From Candidatus Hinthialibacter antarcticus (GTDB lineage Bacteria; Hinthialibacterota; Hinthialibacteria; Hinthialibacterales; Hinthialibacteraceae), in NCBI GenBank assembly GCA_030765645.1, contig JAVCCE010000074.1, forward strand, positions 105,551 through 160,114: a stretch of DNA of 54,564 nucleotides, read 5' to 3'. The translations under genes were made by a program, and so were the position numbers. Of the stretch, positions 31,546-40,462 are shown one piece after another. Every line of letters begins with the position of its first letter. The stretch's first letter is position 1. The notes beneath the pieces are model-generated. The model was not told where the DNA came from and ran no database searches. It was given only the letters and a program-made list of their open reading frames with translations.

Positions 31546-32306
31546 TCGGGGTTCTCCTGTAGTTTGTACGCATTGCGTACGCGCTCCACGTCTTCGGGCG
31601 TGTTGACGCCCGGCCACGGGTGGCTGGTGGAGATCATTTTAATGCGTACGCCGTGTTCGATGGCGCGCAGTTGTTCGAGGCTTTCTGACTTTTCCAACAT
31701 GCTGCGCGGCCAACAGGCGTAGCGCTGCAGGGTGGGGCGGCTGAATGCGTAGGCGCCCAGATGCAGCCAATAGTTGGCGGGGCGCTGCGCCCATTCGATG
31801 TCTTCTTTGCGGCGCCAAAATGGAATCGGGGCGCGCGAAAAATACAGCGCAAAATCTTCGTGGTCGATGACGACTTTCACCTGGTTGATGTCTTCCACAT
31901 CGGCGCGTTCGTGCAGCGGCGCCATCAGCGAGGCCATCTGTACGCCGGGCGCCTCTTCAAAACACTCGACCAGCCGGTCGAGGTCGGTGGGGTCGATCAA
32001 CGGCTCGTCGCCTTGCAGGTTCATAATGACGTCGTGGTCGAGATTGAGGTCTTCAAGCACCCGCGCCACCCGGTCGGAACCGGTGGGCAACGAGGGCGGC
32101 GACATCACCGCTTCACCGCCGAAACTGTCGACCGCTTGTTTGATGCGCTCGTCATCGGTGGCGACGATCACCCGATCGAGGCGCCGGGCGCGCGCGGCTT
32201 TTTCGTAGACGCGCTGAATCAGCGGGCGTCCGCAAATGTCGATCAACGGCTTGCCGGGCAGGCGCACCGACGCATAACGGGCGGGAATCACGCAGACAGT
32301 CTTCAG
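31542..32306 (-). CDS. kdsB: 3-deoxy-manno-octulosonate cytidylyltransferase (CMP-Kdo synthetase)
   Basis: 254 residues if begun at the CTG at 32306, which gives 'KTVCVIPARYASVRLPGKPL', the standard family N-terminus. GGAGGA lies five bases before the CTG, whereas the first canonical start (GTG at 32291) is 20 bases from it and would remove the first beta strand. Family motifs: 'RVIVATDD', 'LPTGSDRVARVL', 'VIMNLQGDEPLIDP', 'YFSRAPIPFWR' and 'HLGAYAFSRPTLQRY'. It activates Kdo with CTP for the inner core of LPS, which indicates a Gram-negative outer membrane. The stop overlaps the next start in ATGA. Confidence 0.93.
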   Translation of the reverse strand: MKTVCVIPARYASVRLPGKPLIDICGRPLIQRVYEKAARARRLDRVIVATDDERIKQAVDSFGGEAVMSPPSLPTGSDRVARVLEDLNLDHDVIMNLQGDEPLIDPTDLDRLVECFEEAPGVQMASLMAPLHERADVEDINQVKVVIDHEDFALYFSRAPIPFWRRKEDIEWAQRPANYWLHLGAYAFSRPTLQRYACWPRSMLEKSESLEQLRAIEHGVRIKMISTSHPWPGVNTPEDVERVRNAYKLQENPE

Positions 32307-32506
32307 GATGCTCCTCCAAAACGGCGAATCAATTCCACTACAGCATAATATATAGTAATCAAATCGCCCGCCATTGAAAGGCGAAGCGCCCTCTGATTCT
32401 GTGCAGGCTGCTCCAATTGTGATATTGTTTCGCTTCAGAATAACAACGATACATAAGCAGTGCAGTAATCGTAATAAAAATGACGCAATTCTATTTACGC
32501 GTTAAC

Positions 32507-32596
32507 GAACGCCTCGGGGTTGGGTTCTGCTTGTCTCCGTCGCGGCTTATTGCCGCTGACTACGAAAGCCGCTCCACCCAATCCCCTGCGACGTTC
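32507..32596. repeat. Family-A structured element (locus 3, inverted)
   Basis: Basal arms GAACG (32507-32511) and CGTTC (32592-32596) pair. The rest is the reverse complement of the family-A core (ACCCAATCCCC pairs with GGGGTTGGGT; GCGGCTT with AAGCCGC). It ends nine bases before the AAGGAT ribosome binding site of the next gene, so it would lie in that gene's leader. Confidence 0.85.
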
Positions 32597-32614
32597 TTAT
32601 AGGCAAGGATATTG

Positions 32615-35131
32615 ATGATGACCAATTGTTTTCGCTTAACATGGAACACCCTCACGGCGGCATTGCTGCTGATTGGCGCCGTGAACGCATTCGCCCAAGA
32701 GTCGGCAACGCCGGAGGCGGCGGCCCCCATGCTGGCGGGGTCGGTTTATCGCGCTTCGGATATCGAAGCCATCCGCGCACTCGCGGCGCAGGTGAATTGG
32801 AAAGAAGGGACCATCGACGAAGCCGTTCAAGAAGGCGCCGACGAGTTTGACGCAGCCTGGACCGCATCGCTGAAAGCCGCCGTCTTGGGCAAAACCGAGC
32901 GCCTGCAAAACGCGCTTCAATCGTTTGACGCCGTCCTCAATGATGAGAGCGTCGACCAACCGCGTCCAATCCAGGTCGCCCGCCTCATCGAAAGTTTTGA
33001 CCTGCTGCAAGCGACCTTCGAATGGAAAGCCCTGCCCCAAGACAACCGCGAAGCATTTGAAGCAAGGGTAAATAAGTATCTTGACGAAGTATTTGACCGC
33101 GCTGACTCCATCACGATTCAATCCAGTTTTATCGCGTATGAATTGCGTGAAATGGCTTCCTGGAAAGCCTTGCAATCTTATTGGGGCGCGTTGGCGCAGA
33201 ATGAAAAATGGTTCCAAAAAGGATTAACTTATGAGCTGGTTGGACTTAATGACAGCCTAGTCAATCACGTTAAATCTCATATCACCAGCGAAGGCTTTTT
33301 TGGTCAAAGCGCTGGCGAACATACAACCACCGCGTCGATCTGCCTGGCCGCAGGCGCAGCCTTGCGCAGCGCCTCGCCCGACGCCTATATTGAATTGAAG
33401 CCCTACCTGCAAGCCATGCTCAACGCCGCGACCGAACTCACCCTGCCCAACGGCGAATGGCCCGTATTTATGAACAAAGAACGCCCCGGCGTCATGCAAA
33501 ACGCGGAACTGTTCGAGCGCGGTTACCGCCTGTTCGGCGACCAGCGCAGCGCGTTGTTGCTCGATCGGATTTATAAAAACTCGCCGCGCTCGGTTGAACA
33601 CGCCGTCATCGGCGGGCCGACGCTTTTCAGCGCGATTGACCATTCGCTGTCCAGCACGCTGCTGCCGCAAACCGGCGCGGCCTTGCTGCGCGGCAAAAAC
33701 TCGCCCCTCTCGGTGTTGTTGGATACGGGCGCCTCTCGCTTCGGCGAACAGGCCGGGTTGTTATCGCTTTCCGTTCTTCATACTGACAAGCAATGGACAA
33801 ATGATAACGCTGGATTGAGCGGGGTGGTGATCGACGGCGCCCAGCAAACGCAGCCGCTCAAAGACGACGGTCTCATCGCCGATCCAAAAAACGCCCTGGT
33901 GATGAACATGCGCGAGACGCCCGACGGCGACGTGTATGTCTCATCCACCGCCGCCGGACAATTCACCGAGCGCCCGGCCTATCGCGACGAACAAGTCGCG
34001 GGCTTTAAGCAAGGGACGTATCAACGCGCGTTGTATCTGAGCGGCAATCTATTGATTGATCTGTTTTGGGTGCGCGGCGGCAGCCAGCAGGATTACTCCT
34101 ACCGCGTCAACGGCGCCTGGCAGGCGGGCGATGCGCCAAACGCTTTCGTCGCGACCCAGGCTGATACGACCGAGCGCCTGTGGAGCGTGAACCCCGACGG
34201 CTTGCAACTCAGCGCGGGTTCTGACGATGACCCTGGACTCATGAAGGCGCACTACGTCGGCGAGGGCAATCTGTTTGCATTCGCCCATGAATTTATCGAG
34301 GGCGAACGACAGCCCACGGCGGTCAAACTGTTGCCGCTCGACCCTGCGCCCAATGCGCGCGACTTCCAGGCGATTGCGTTCGCGATTGAACGCGGTCAGC
34401 GCACCGACTTGTTTTTCGCCGCGCTGAGCCGTGAAATCGAATACAAGGGCAAGTACAAAGACATCCCGTTTACCTTCCAGGGCGACTTTGGCCACATGCG
34501 CTTTGAAGGCCCCGATTTAGAATCGCTGTTTCTCACTGGCGGCAGCACGCTTGAATATGACCAATACGGAATCGCGCTCAACCACGCCATGCAATACGGC
34601 GGCCTCAACGCAATCGCGCCGGGCGAAACCCTGGCGCGCACCATTATGGACGAGTCGATTCCCGTGCATGGGTTGTACTCAATTTTAGCGCTGGATATGG
34701 ACGCGCCGACGGTGATGTATCAGCCGTTTTGGGCCAAAGCGGCGGGCTATGAATATGAACCCAACCAGCCGCAGCGGTTGCAATTGTTGCAGCCCGGCCT
34801 GGTCGATAACCAGGCGGCCTCGTTGGGCGTCAGCCTGCGCCCCGGCTGCAAGACGGTCTTTCATCACACTGTTCACATGAAGCGCTATTCCCACAAAAAC
34901 CGCCTCCCGTTGCCCGTGTTTGGCGGCCAAAACGTCCCCGGGTATCAATTGACGACCAGTGCGCCGGTGCGGGTGCGCATTCCCGTTTGGAACAACTTTA
35001 AAGCCATCCAGTTTAGCGAATCAACCATCATCGACCGCCGTCGCGGCGCCGAACTCAACGGCGTGATCGAGTTCGGCGTCTTGCCGACCGAAACCAAAGA
35101 CGGACGCGCTTCGTTTGCTTATTCGCCTTGA
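32615..35131 (+). CDS. Large secreted protein, heparinase II/III-like / polysaccharide-lyase-like architecture
   Basis: 838 residues from the ATG at 32615 (AAGGAT upstream; adjacent TTG and ATG are alternatives). Signal peptide ~1-28 ('LTAALLLIGAVNAFAQ'). The first ~400 residues are helical, with toroid-like segments ('ASICLAAGAALRSASPDAYIELKPYLQAMLNAATELTLPNGEWPVF', 'RGYRLFGDQRSALLLDRIY'). The second half is beta-rich ('LYLSGNLLIDLFWVRGGSQQDYSYRVNGAW', 'TVFHHTVHMKRY'), as in lyases with an (alpha/alpha) toroid plus beta-sandwich. 'FWVRGGSQQDYSYRVNGAW' resembles the heparinase-II beta-sandwich start. Function is probable glycan cleavage; the exact family is unresolved. Confidence 0.6.
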   Translation: MMTNCFRLTWNTLTAALLLIGAVNAFAQESATPEAAAPMLAGSVYRASDIEAIRALAAQVNWKEGTIDEAVQEGADEFDAAWTASLKAAVLGKTERLQNALQSFDAVLNDESVDQPRPIQVARLIESFDLLQATFEWKALPQDNREAFEARVNKYLDEVFDRADSITIQSSFIAYELREMASWKALQSYWGALAQNEKWFQKGLTYELVGLNDSLVNHVKSHITSEGFFGQSAGEHTTTASICLAAGAALRSASPDAYIELKPYLQAMLNAATELTLPNGEWPVFMNKERPGVMQNAELFERGYRLFGDQRSALLLDRIYKNSPRSVEHAVIGGPTLFSAIDHSLSSTLLPQTGAALLRGKNSPLSVLLDTGASRFGEQAGLLSLSVLHTDKQWTNDNAGLSGVVIDGAQQTQPLKDDGLIADPKNALVMNMRETPDGDVYVSSTAAGQFTERPAYRDEQVAGFKQGTYQRALYLSGNLLIDLFWVRGGSQQDYSYRVNGAWQAGDAPNAFVATQADTTERLWSVNPDGLQLSAGSDDDPGLMKAHYVGEGNLFAFAHEFIEGERQPTAVKLLPLDPAPNARDFQAIAFAIERGQRTDLFFAALSREIEYKGKYKDIPFTFQGDFGHMRFEGPDLESLFLTGGSTLEYDQYGIALNHAMQYGGLNAIAPGETLARTIMDESIPVHGLYSILALDMDAPTVMYQPFWAKAAGYEYEPNQPQRLQLLQPGLVDNQAASLGVSLRPGCKTVFHHTVHMKRYSHKNRLPLPVFGGQNVPGYQLTTSAPVRVRIPVWNNFKAIQFSESTIIDRRRGAELNGVIEFGVLPTETKDGRASFAYSP

Positions 35132-35192
35132 TGCGCACTGGTGGGCGCCGTCATACTGGTAGCGTTGTGAAACGCAGCCATGAGGTGACGGC

Positions 35193-35486
35193 ATGAACGT
35201 AAAGCCATTCGTCAGTACGTTGGTTTTTGTAATTCTGGTATGCAGCGCGCAAGCCGGTTTGGCGCAACCGGGCGTCAGTGATGCGACCAGCGCCAAACAT
35301 TCACAATCCAGCGACGTTGGAAAACTGCGCAGCGACGACTCTTCGCAATACGCCTTCGACGACAACCTCGGCGCCTTGATGGTCACGCTGGTGTTTTTCG
35401 GGTTGTTCGCCATCTTTTATATTGTCATTCGCAACAAGCCGTCTGAAGGCGAATTGAAAAAGATACGCAAGAAGCGCAAACTCTGA
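35193..35486 (+). CDS. 97-residue membrane protein with signal peptide
   Basis: GAGGTGA precedes the ATG. Residues 1-24 are a signal peptide ('TLVFVILVCSAQAGLA'), followed by a short polar stretch, one membrane helix ('LGALMVTLVFFGLFAIFYIVI') and a basic tail ('EGELKKIRKKRKL'). The tail would be cytoplasmic. Not recognised. It lies 13 bases before the TPR gene on the same strand and is probably cotranscribed with the flippase cluster. Confidence 0.7.
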   Translation: MNVKPFVSTLVFVILVCSAQAGLAQPGVSDATSAKHSQSSDVGKLRSDDSSQYAFDDNLGALMVTLVFFGLFAIFYIVIRNKPSEGELKKIRKKRKL

Positions 35487-35499
35487 GCAGGCGGGTTTT

Positions 35500-36687
35500 A
35501 TGACGTCGCGAATTTTGGTCCCATGCATTATCGCCGCCGCGCTGGCGGTCGTCGCGCTGTTCGCGTTACAAACGGCGCCGCCCGCCGACCCGTTCCCCAA
35601 CTGGCTGGCGACCATCGAATCACAGGAAGCCTCGCTCGACGCCTATCAAGAGGCCGGGCGCTATCTGGCCTTTTTGGGCGAAGCGCTTAACGGGCAATCG
35701 GACCCTGATGTACGCCGCCAACTCGCCGACCGCCATTTTTTGTTGGGACAGGCGATGTTCAATCACAAAACGCCTGCGCATTTAGATTACGCCAATCAGC
35801 AGTTCTTACGCGCAGTGACGATTTTTCCATCGCTGCGGCACGGCTGGCCGTTTTTTCTTGGCGCCGAAGCCTTCGAGCGGCGCGACCAGGACGAGCGCGC
35901 GATTGAGTGGTACCAACAAGCGGCGCAACATGACTACGGACAACTGGCGCTGGATGCGCGCTATCGCATCGCCCTGGTGGAGATCCGCCAACCCACGCCG
36001 CCGCAGATCGACCCCCGCCCGGTCTATGATTTTCTGCGCTTTGTTTCGACTGACCCATTCAACGAAATCACCACCTTTCGAGGCGCGTCATGGGGCGAGC
36101 GCCCCGAGGCGTTGTATCTGCATTCACTCGCGGCGCTGCGCAACGGCGACCCAGACGCCGCCGCGCGTATGATGCAAGGCTATCTGCGTTTGCGGCCCGA
36201 CGACCCCAGCGCAGCGTATCATCTCGACGCGATGTCGGGTTGGAAGCGCGAGGGCGCGTATCCCGCCGACGGAAACCTGCTGCGTTCGTTTATCGCGCCG
36301 CGCGCGTTTGACGACAACGGCCCGCTGTTAACCAACAACGCCGAGTTATTTTCCGACGCCTATTTTCATGCGCCGCCCCAACACGTCGCGCTGGATATTG
36401 AGTTTATTGCGCCGAATGATGGAACCCTCAATTGGACGGTCTGCTTCAACGGAGAATGCCAGACGCTTTCACTGCCCGCGCGGGAGCCTAACCGGTCTAC
36501 GCTTGCGGGAAAACAGGTCATCGTCAGCGCCGTCTTCAACAACGTGCTACAACGCAACCACATTCTCATTCAGCCCACGCTGACGCAGGCCGCACAAGAT
36601 GAATCTCAAAACCGGGTGCGGCTATTGAAACTCACATTGCTTGAACCCGCCTCCACCTCATCTGACACGGTGGAGACGCCCCGTTGA
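35500..36687 (+). CDS. TPR-containing membrane-anchored or exported protein
   Basis: 395 residues. An N-terminal hydrophobic segment ('ILVPCIIAAALAVVALFAL', residues 4-22) is an anchor or signal. Several TPR-like helices follow ('YQEAGRYLAFLGEALN', 'LDYANQQFLRAVTIFPSLRHGWPFFLGAEAFERRDQDERAIEWYQQAAQ', 'LHSLAALRNGDPDAAARMMQGYLRLRPDDPSAAYHL'). The last ~120 residues are beta-rich ('GTLNWTVCFNGECQTLSL', 'HILIQPTLTQ'). The stop overlaps the flippase TTG start in TTGA. This suggests a role with the flippase in exporting an envelope polysaccharide. Confidence 0.7.
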   Translation: MTSRILVPCIIAAALAVVALFALQTAPPADPFPNWLATIESQEASLDAYQEAGRYLAFLGEALNGQSDPDVRRQLADRHFLLGQAMFNHKTPAHLDYANQQFLRAVTIFPSLRHGWPFFLGAEAFERRDQDERAIEWYQQAAQHDYGQLALDARYRIALVEIRQPTPPQIDPRPVYDFLRFVSTDPFNEITTFRGASWGERPEALYLHSLAALRNGDPDAAARMMQGYLRLRPDDPSAAYHLDAMSGWKREGAYPADGNLLRSFIAPRAFDDNGPLLTNNAELFSDAYFHAPPQHVALDIEFIAPNDGTLNWTVCFNGECQTLSLPAREPNRSTLAGKQVIVSAVFNNVLQRNHILIQPTLTQAAQDESQNRVRLLKLTLLEPASTSSDTVETPR

Positions 36688-38102
36688 AAACCATTATCCG
36701 CAACACCCTTTTTATGAACCTCTTCAATGTATTTGGCCGGGGTTCAGGATTGATTCGTTATGTCTTGCTGGTGTATTTTCTGACCGACCCCGACTATGCG
36801 CTCATCACCTTCGGCTTCAGTTTTGGCCGTCTCTGCCGCCACTTTATGGACTGGGGCCTCGATAATCTCATCACCCGCGAAGGCGCGCGCGATCCGGCGC
36901 TCATTCCGTCATTTCTCTTACACGGTTTTCTTTTCAAACTGGCGTGGGGCAGTCTGTTTTTTCTCGCGGGGTTTTTCTATCTCTACGGCGCCCGCTCGCT
37001 CAGTCCGTCTGAACTCGTCGTGGTGTATATCTCGATGTGCGGATCGGCGCTGCTGTCGCTGACGGGGGTATTGCGCAGCGGCTATAGCGCGGTCGAGCGC
37101 ATGGAATACATCTTTTATACCAACGCCCCGGTGCGCACCATTTCGCTGGCGCTGTTGGTCTTTGCGCTGCTCGCCAAATTGCCGGTCGCGTATGCGGCGG
37201 CGGCGGTCGCGGTTGAACCGTTGTTGTGGCTGGCGCTGTTGGGGTGGTTCGCCAAGGGCGCGTTTCCATTGCGCGGCGCGGCGTTTTCATGGAAGACCAC
37301 CGTCTTCTTGTTTCGCGAATCCTGGGCGCTGGCGGTTTATGGTTTCTTCAATATTTTTTACCTGAGCCTCGACGTGATTATGATCGAAGCGCTGATGGGC
37401 GGACGCGATGCGGTGGGGCCGTACACCATCGCCAGTTTGTTGGTGGAGGGCGTCACTCTCTTGTTGACGGGATACCTGATGGCGGCGTTCCCGGTTTTTT
37501 CGCGGCTCTACCAGACCGATGAAGACGCCTTTCGTCGGTTGTTCCGGCGCTCGGTGACGGTGTTGTTTGCGATGTCGTTTCCGCTGTCGGTGTTGCTATG
37601 CGTATGGCCGCACGAATGGATCAACCTGATCCGCCCCGCCAACCCCATCAGCGGGCAGGTGCTGGCCATTCTTGCGCTGAACCTCAATTTCGCCCTGTTA
37701 AATACGCTGATGATCGTCGTCTTCACTGCGCGTAACCGCCAGCGCTGGCTGGTGAGTTTTACTGCGATCGCGGTGGTGGTTTCGTTTGGCGCCAACTGGT
37801 TGTTGATTCCTCTTTATCATCAGGTCGGCGCCGCGATGGCGACGCTGTTCTCTCAAGCGTTGTTGTTTTTCATTATGGGCGGCGTCGGCTTGCCGCTGTT
37901 CGGGCTGCATGTCCCGGTCGCGCGGGTTGCCGGGCTAGCGGCGATTACGTTGACTTCCGCAGCGGCGGCGTATTGCGTCCCGGGTTTGCCGGTCTTGCTG
38001 GTTCCATTTATTTTTGGTGGATTTTGGCTCGTGCAAGCCAAACTCTTCAACGTCATTTCCATTGATGAAATCCGCCGATTGACGCAGGCCGCCCAGCCAT
38101 AA
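36684..38102 (+). CDS. Polysaccharide/lipid-linked oligosaccharide flippase (MOP superfamily, Wzx-like)
   Basis: 472 residues with 12-14 membrane helices. N-terminal 'FMNLFNVFGRGSGLIRYVLLVYFL' is typical of polysaccharide_synt/MviN-type flippases. 'YGFFNIFYLSLDVIMIEALMGGRDAVGPYTIASLLVEG' and 'LMAAFPVFSRLYQTDEDAFRRLFRRSV' follow the standard repeat pattern. It starts with TTG overlapping the TPR gene stop. It would move a lipid-linked glycan across the inner membrane for O-antigen, capsule or a related polymer. No polymerase gene is adjacent, but an epimerase follows. Confidence 0.9.
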   Translation: MKTIIRNTLFMNLFNVFGRGSGLIRYVLLVYFLTDPDYALITFGFSFGRLCRHFMDWGLDNLITREGARDPALIPSFLLHGFLFKLAWGSLFFLAGFFYLYGARSLSPSELVVVYISMCGSALLSLTGVLRSGYSAVERMEYIFYTNAPVRTISLALLVFALLAKLPVAYAAAAVAVEPLLWLALLGWFAKGAFPLRGAAFSWKTTVFLFRESWALAVYGFFNIFYLSLDVIMIEALMGGRDAVGPYTIASLLVEGVTLLLTGYLMAAFPVFSRLYQTDEDAFRRLFRRSVTVLFAMSFPLSVLLCVWPHEWINLIRPANPISGQVLAILALNLNFALLNTLMIVVFTARNRQRWLVSFTAIAVVVSFGANWLLIPLYHQVGAAMATLFSQALLFFIMGGVGLPLFGLHVPVARVAGLAAITLTSAAAAYCVPGLPVLLVPFIFGGFWLVQAKLFNVISIDEIRRLTQAAQP

Positions 38103-38170
38103 ACGCCAAGGCTCTTGCCCAAATCGAAGCGGGCGGTCAATCTGTTTCTATTCCATTTAAAAGGCGAGCG

Positions 38171-39178
38171 ATGAAAGTATTACTGACAGGCGTGACCGGA
38201 TATCTCGGCGAAGCGATTGCGCGTGAAGGCGCGTCGCGGGGCTATGACCTGCGTGGATTGTGCCGCGTCATGCCTCCCCCCGAACAGCGCATTGCTAATG
38301 TTGAATACGTCGTCGGCGATCTGCTTGAGCCAGACAGTTTACGCGCCGCCTGCGCGGGCTGTGATGCGCTCATTCACAGCGCGGGGCTGGTTTCGATCTG
38401 GCGGCGCGACCCCGGCGATTTTTATCGCGTCAACGTCGATGCGACCCGCGAGTTATTTCAAATCGCGTATGAGCAGGGCGTCGAGCGGGCGTTGTATACC
38501 TCGTCGTTTTTCGCGCTCGGCCCCACCGATGCGGCCCTGGCGGATGAGACCTGGCTCAACGACCGCGTTGAACCGCCCACCCATTACGCCCGTAGCAAAA
38601 CCGCCGCCGACCGGCTGGCGCGCTCGTTGATGGACGAAGGCCGCGACCTGACGACGGTGTATCCAGGGGTGATTTACGGCCCCGGGCGCCGCACCCAAGG
38701 CAATCATGTTTCCACGCTGGTTGAAGATTTCTGCAAACGAAAAATCCCCGGCGTGATCGGCCCTGACGACCGCCGCTGGACGTTTTCGTATATCGACGAC
38801 GTTGCTCAAGGCCACTGGTTGGCGCTTGAAACAGGCAAGGCGGGCGGGCGCTACATCCTCGGCGGGCAAGACGCGACCCAGGCGGAACTTTACGAAATGC
38901 TCGCCGAACTCACCGGGCAATCCGCGCCGCAGCGGCGCATTCCAGCGGCGTTGGCGTACCTGGTCGCGTTGTTAGAAGAAGGCAAAGCGCGTTTTTTGGG
39001 CGCGGCCCCGCGGCTAACGCGCGAGTCGCTGCGGGCGTATTCGTATCACTGGCGTTTCACCAGCCACAAGGCGGTGACCGAACTGGGCTACACGCGCACG
39101 CCGCTCAAAATCGGCCTGCAAAAAACCCTCGACGCGCTGGGTTACGCCCCGCCCGAAGACCGCTCGACGCTGTTGTGA
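38171..39178 (+). CDS. NAD(P)-dependent epimerase/reductase of the extended SDR family
   Basis: 335 residues. Glycine-rich 'MKVLLTGVTGYLGEAIARE' (GxxGxxG), 'VEYVVGDLLEPDSLRAACAGCDALIHSAG', the active-site Tyr-Lys in 'HYARSKTAADRLAR', and 'VTVYPGVIYGPGRRTQG'-type motifs (here 'TVYPGVIYGPG'). It is closest in pattern to dihydroflavonol-4-reductase-like or hopanoid-associated sugar epimerases. It acts on a nucleotide sugar or similar; the substrate is unknown. AAAAGGCGAG precedes the ATG. The location downstream of the flippase supports an envelope-polysaccharide role. Confidence 0.88.
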   Translation: MKVLLTGVTGYLGEAIAREGASRGYDLRGLCRVMPPPEQRIANVEYVVGDLLEPDSLRAACAGCDALIHSAGLVSIWRRDPGDFYRVNVDATRELFQIAYEQGVERALYTSSFFALGPTDAALADETWLNDRVEPPTHYARSKTAADRLARSLMDEGRDLTTVYPGVIYGPGRRTQGNHVSTLVEDFCKRKIPGVIGPDDRRWTFSYIDDVAQGHWLALETGKAGGRYILGGQDATQAELYEMLAELTGQSAPQRRIPAALAYLVALLEEGKARFLGAAPRLTRESLRAYSYHWRFTSHKAVTELGYTRTPLKIGLQKTLDALGYAPPEDRSTLL

Positions 39179-39329
39179 ATTTTTGTTCCCCGACGGCGTT
39201 CTTTCGAGCGCTTTCTCCACACGCTGGTTGAGTCCATCCCGAAATTTTTGATTGCTAGTATACTATATGTCGTTTTGACGTTTGCTGGCGCTGTGTAGCA
39301 GTGCGCCCGCAAGAAAGGACACAAATTCA

Positions 39330-40430
39330 GTGGGACTCTTTTCAGAAAATTCACCCAGTAACCAACCAACCGCCGACGCAGTCGTCGAAGCATTGCGTCA
39401 TGTACAAGACCCCGACTTACATAAAGACCTGGTCTCGCTCGGAATGGTCAAAGACGTAAAGGTAGAAGGCGCGACCGCGTCGTTTACCGTTGAACTGACC
39501 ACCCCGGCGTGCCCCATGAAAGCCAAGATCGAACAAGACTGCAAAGAAGCGGTCTCTCAAATCGAAGGCATCGACGAAATCGTGGTCAACATGACGGCCA
39601 ACACCAGCGCGCGCGGCGCCATGCCGGAGACGCAGGCTATCCCCGGCGTGAAAAACGTGTTCGCGGTTTCGAGCGGCAAGGGCGGCGTGGGCAAATCGAC
39701 TGTCGCCACCAACCTTGCGCTGTCGATTGCAAAAACCGGCGCCAAAGTCGGGCTGATGGACGCCGACCCCTATGGGCCGAATATCCCCCAGATGTTGGAT
39801 TGCGAAGCCCCGCCAGTGGTCGAGAACAACCGCATTCAACCGCCGGTCGCGCATGGCATTAAAATGGTCTCGGTCGGGCTGATTGCGCCGGGCGACACGC
39901 CGATTGTGTGGCGCGGGCCGATGGTTCACAGTTTAATTCAACAATTTCTGCGCGACGTCGATTGGGGCGAGCTCGATTATCTGGTGGTTGACATGCCGCC
40001 GGGCACGGGCGACGCACAATTGAGCCTCTCAAAACTCGCGCCGCTGTCGGGCGTCGTCATGGTCACCACGCCGCAAGAAATTTCACTCGCGGACGTAAAA
40101 CGCGCCATTCAGATGTTCCGTAAGGTCGAGGTCCCGGTGTTGGGCGTTGTGGAAAACATGGCCTATTTTGCCTGCCCGGATTGCGGCAAGCAACACAACA
40201 TCTTCGGGTCGGGCGGCGGTGAAGCCATCGCTCGCGACTATGACACCGAGTTCCTGGCGCGTATTCCAATTGACGTGCGGGTCTCGCAAGGCGGCGACTC
40301 TGGCAAGCCCATCGTCTTGTCTGATCCCGACGGCGCCATCGCCCAAGAATTCGACAAACTGGCCGGGTCGGTCGCCCAACAAATCAGTATCGCCAATTCT
40401 CGAAACACGCCGCTGCCGATTATTCAATAG
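39330..40430 (+). CDS. mrp: Mrp/NBP35-family Fe-S cluster carrier ATPase
   Basis: 366 residues from the GTG at 39330, chosen because AAAGGA is ten bases upstream and the first conserved residues (MIP18/DUF59 domain, 'ALRHVQDPDLHKDLVSLGMVKDVKVEG') then begin normally. The ParA-like ATPase follows: deviant Walker A 'SSGKGGVGKSTVATNLAL', 'GLMDADPYGPNIPQML', 'YLVVDMPPGTGDAQLSL'. A CxxC ('FACPDCGKQHNIFG') binds the bridging cluster. It loads and transfers [4Fe-4S] clusters in the cytoplasm. The nth product downstream is an Fe-S protein, though a specific link is not shown. Confidence 0.95.
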   Translation: MGLFSENSPSNQPTADAVVEALRHVQDPDLHKDLVSLGMVKDVKVEGATASFTVELTTPACPMKAKIEQDCKEAVSQIEGIDEIVVNMTANTSARGAMPETQAIPGVKNVFAVSSGKGGVGKSTVATNLALSIAKTGAKVGLMDADPYGPNIPQMLDCEAPPVVENNRIQPPVAHGIKMVSVGLIAPGDTPIVWRGPMVHSLIQQFLRDVDWGELDYLVVDMPPGTGDAQLSLSKLAPLSGVVMVTTPQEISLADVKRAIQMFRKVEVPVLGVVENMAYFACPDCGKQHNIFGSGGGEAIARDYDTEFLARIPIDVRVSQGGDSGKPIVLSDPDGAIAQEFDKLAGSVAQQISIANSRNTPLPIIQ

Positions 40431-40462
40431 CAGCGCGAAATTGAACGCCTTGGAGTTGATTC

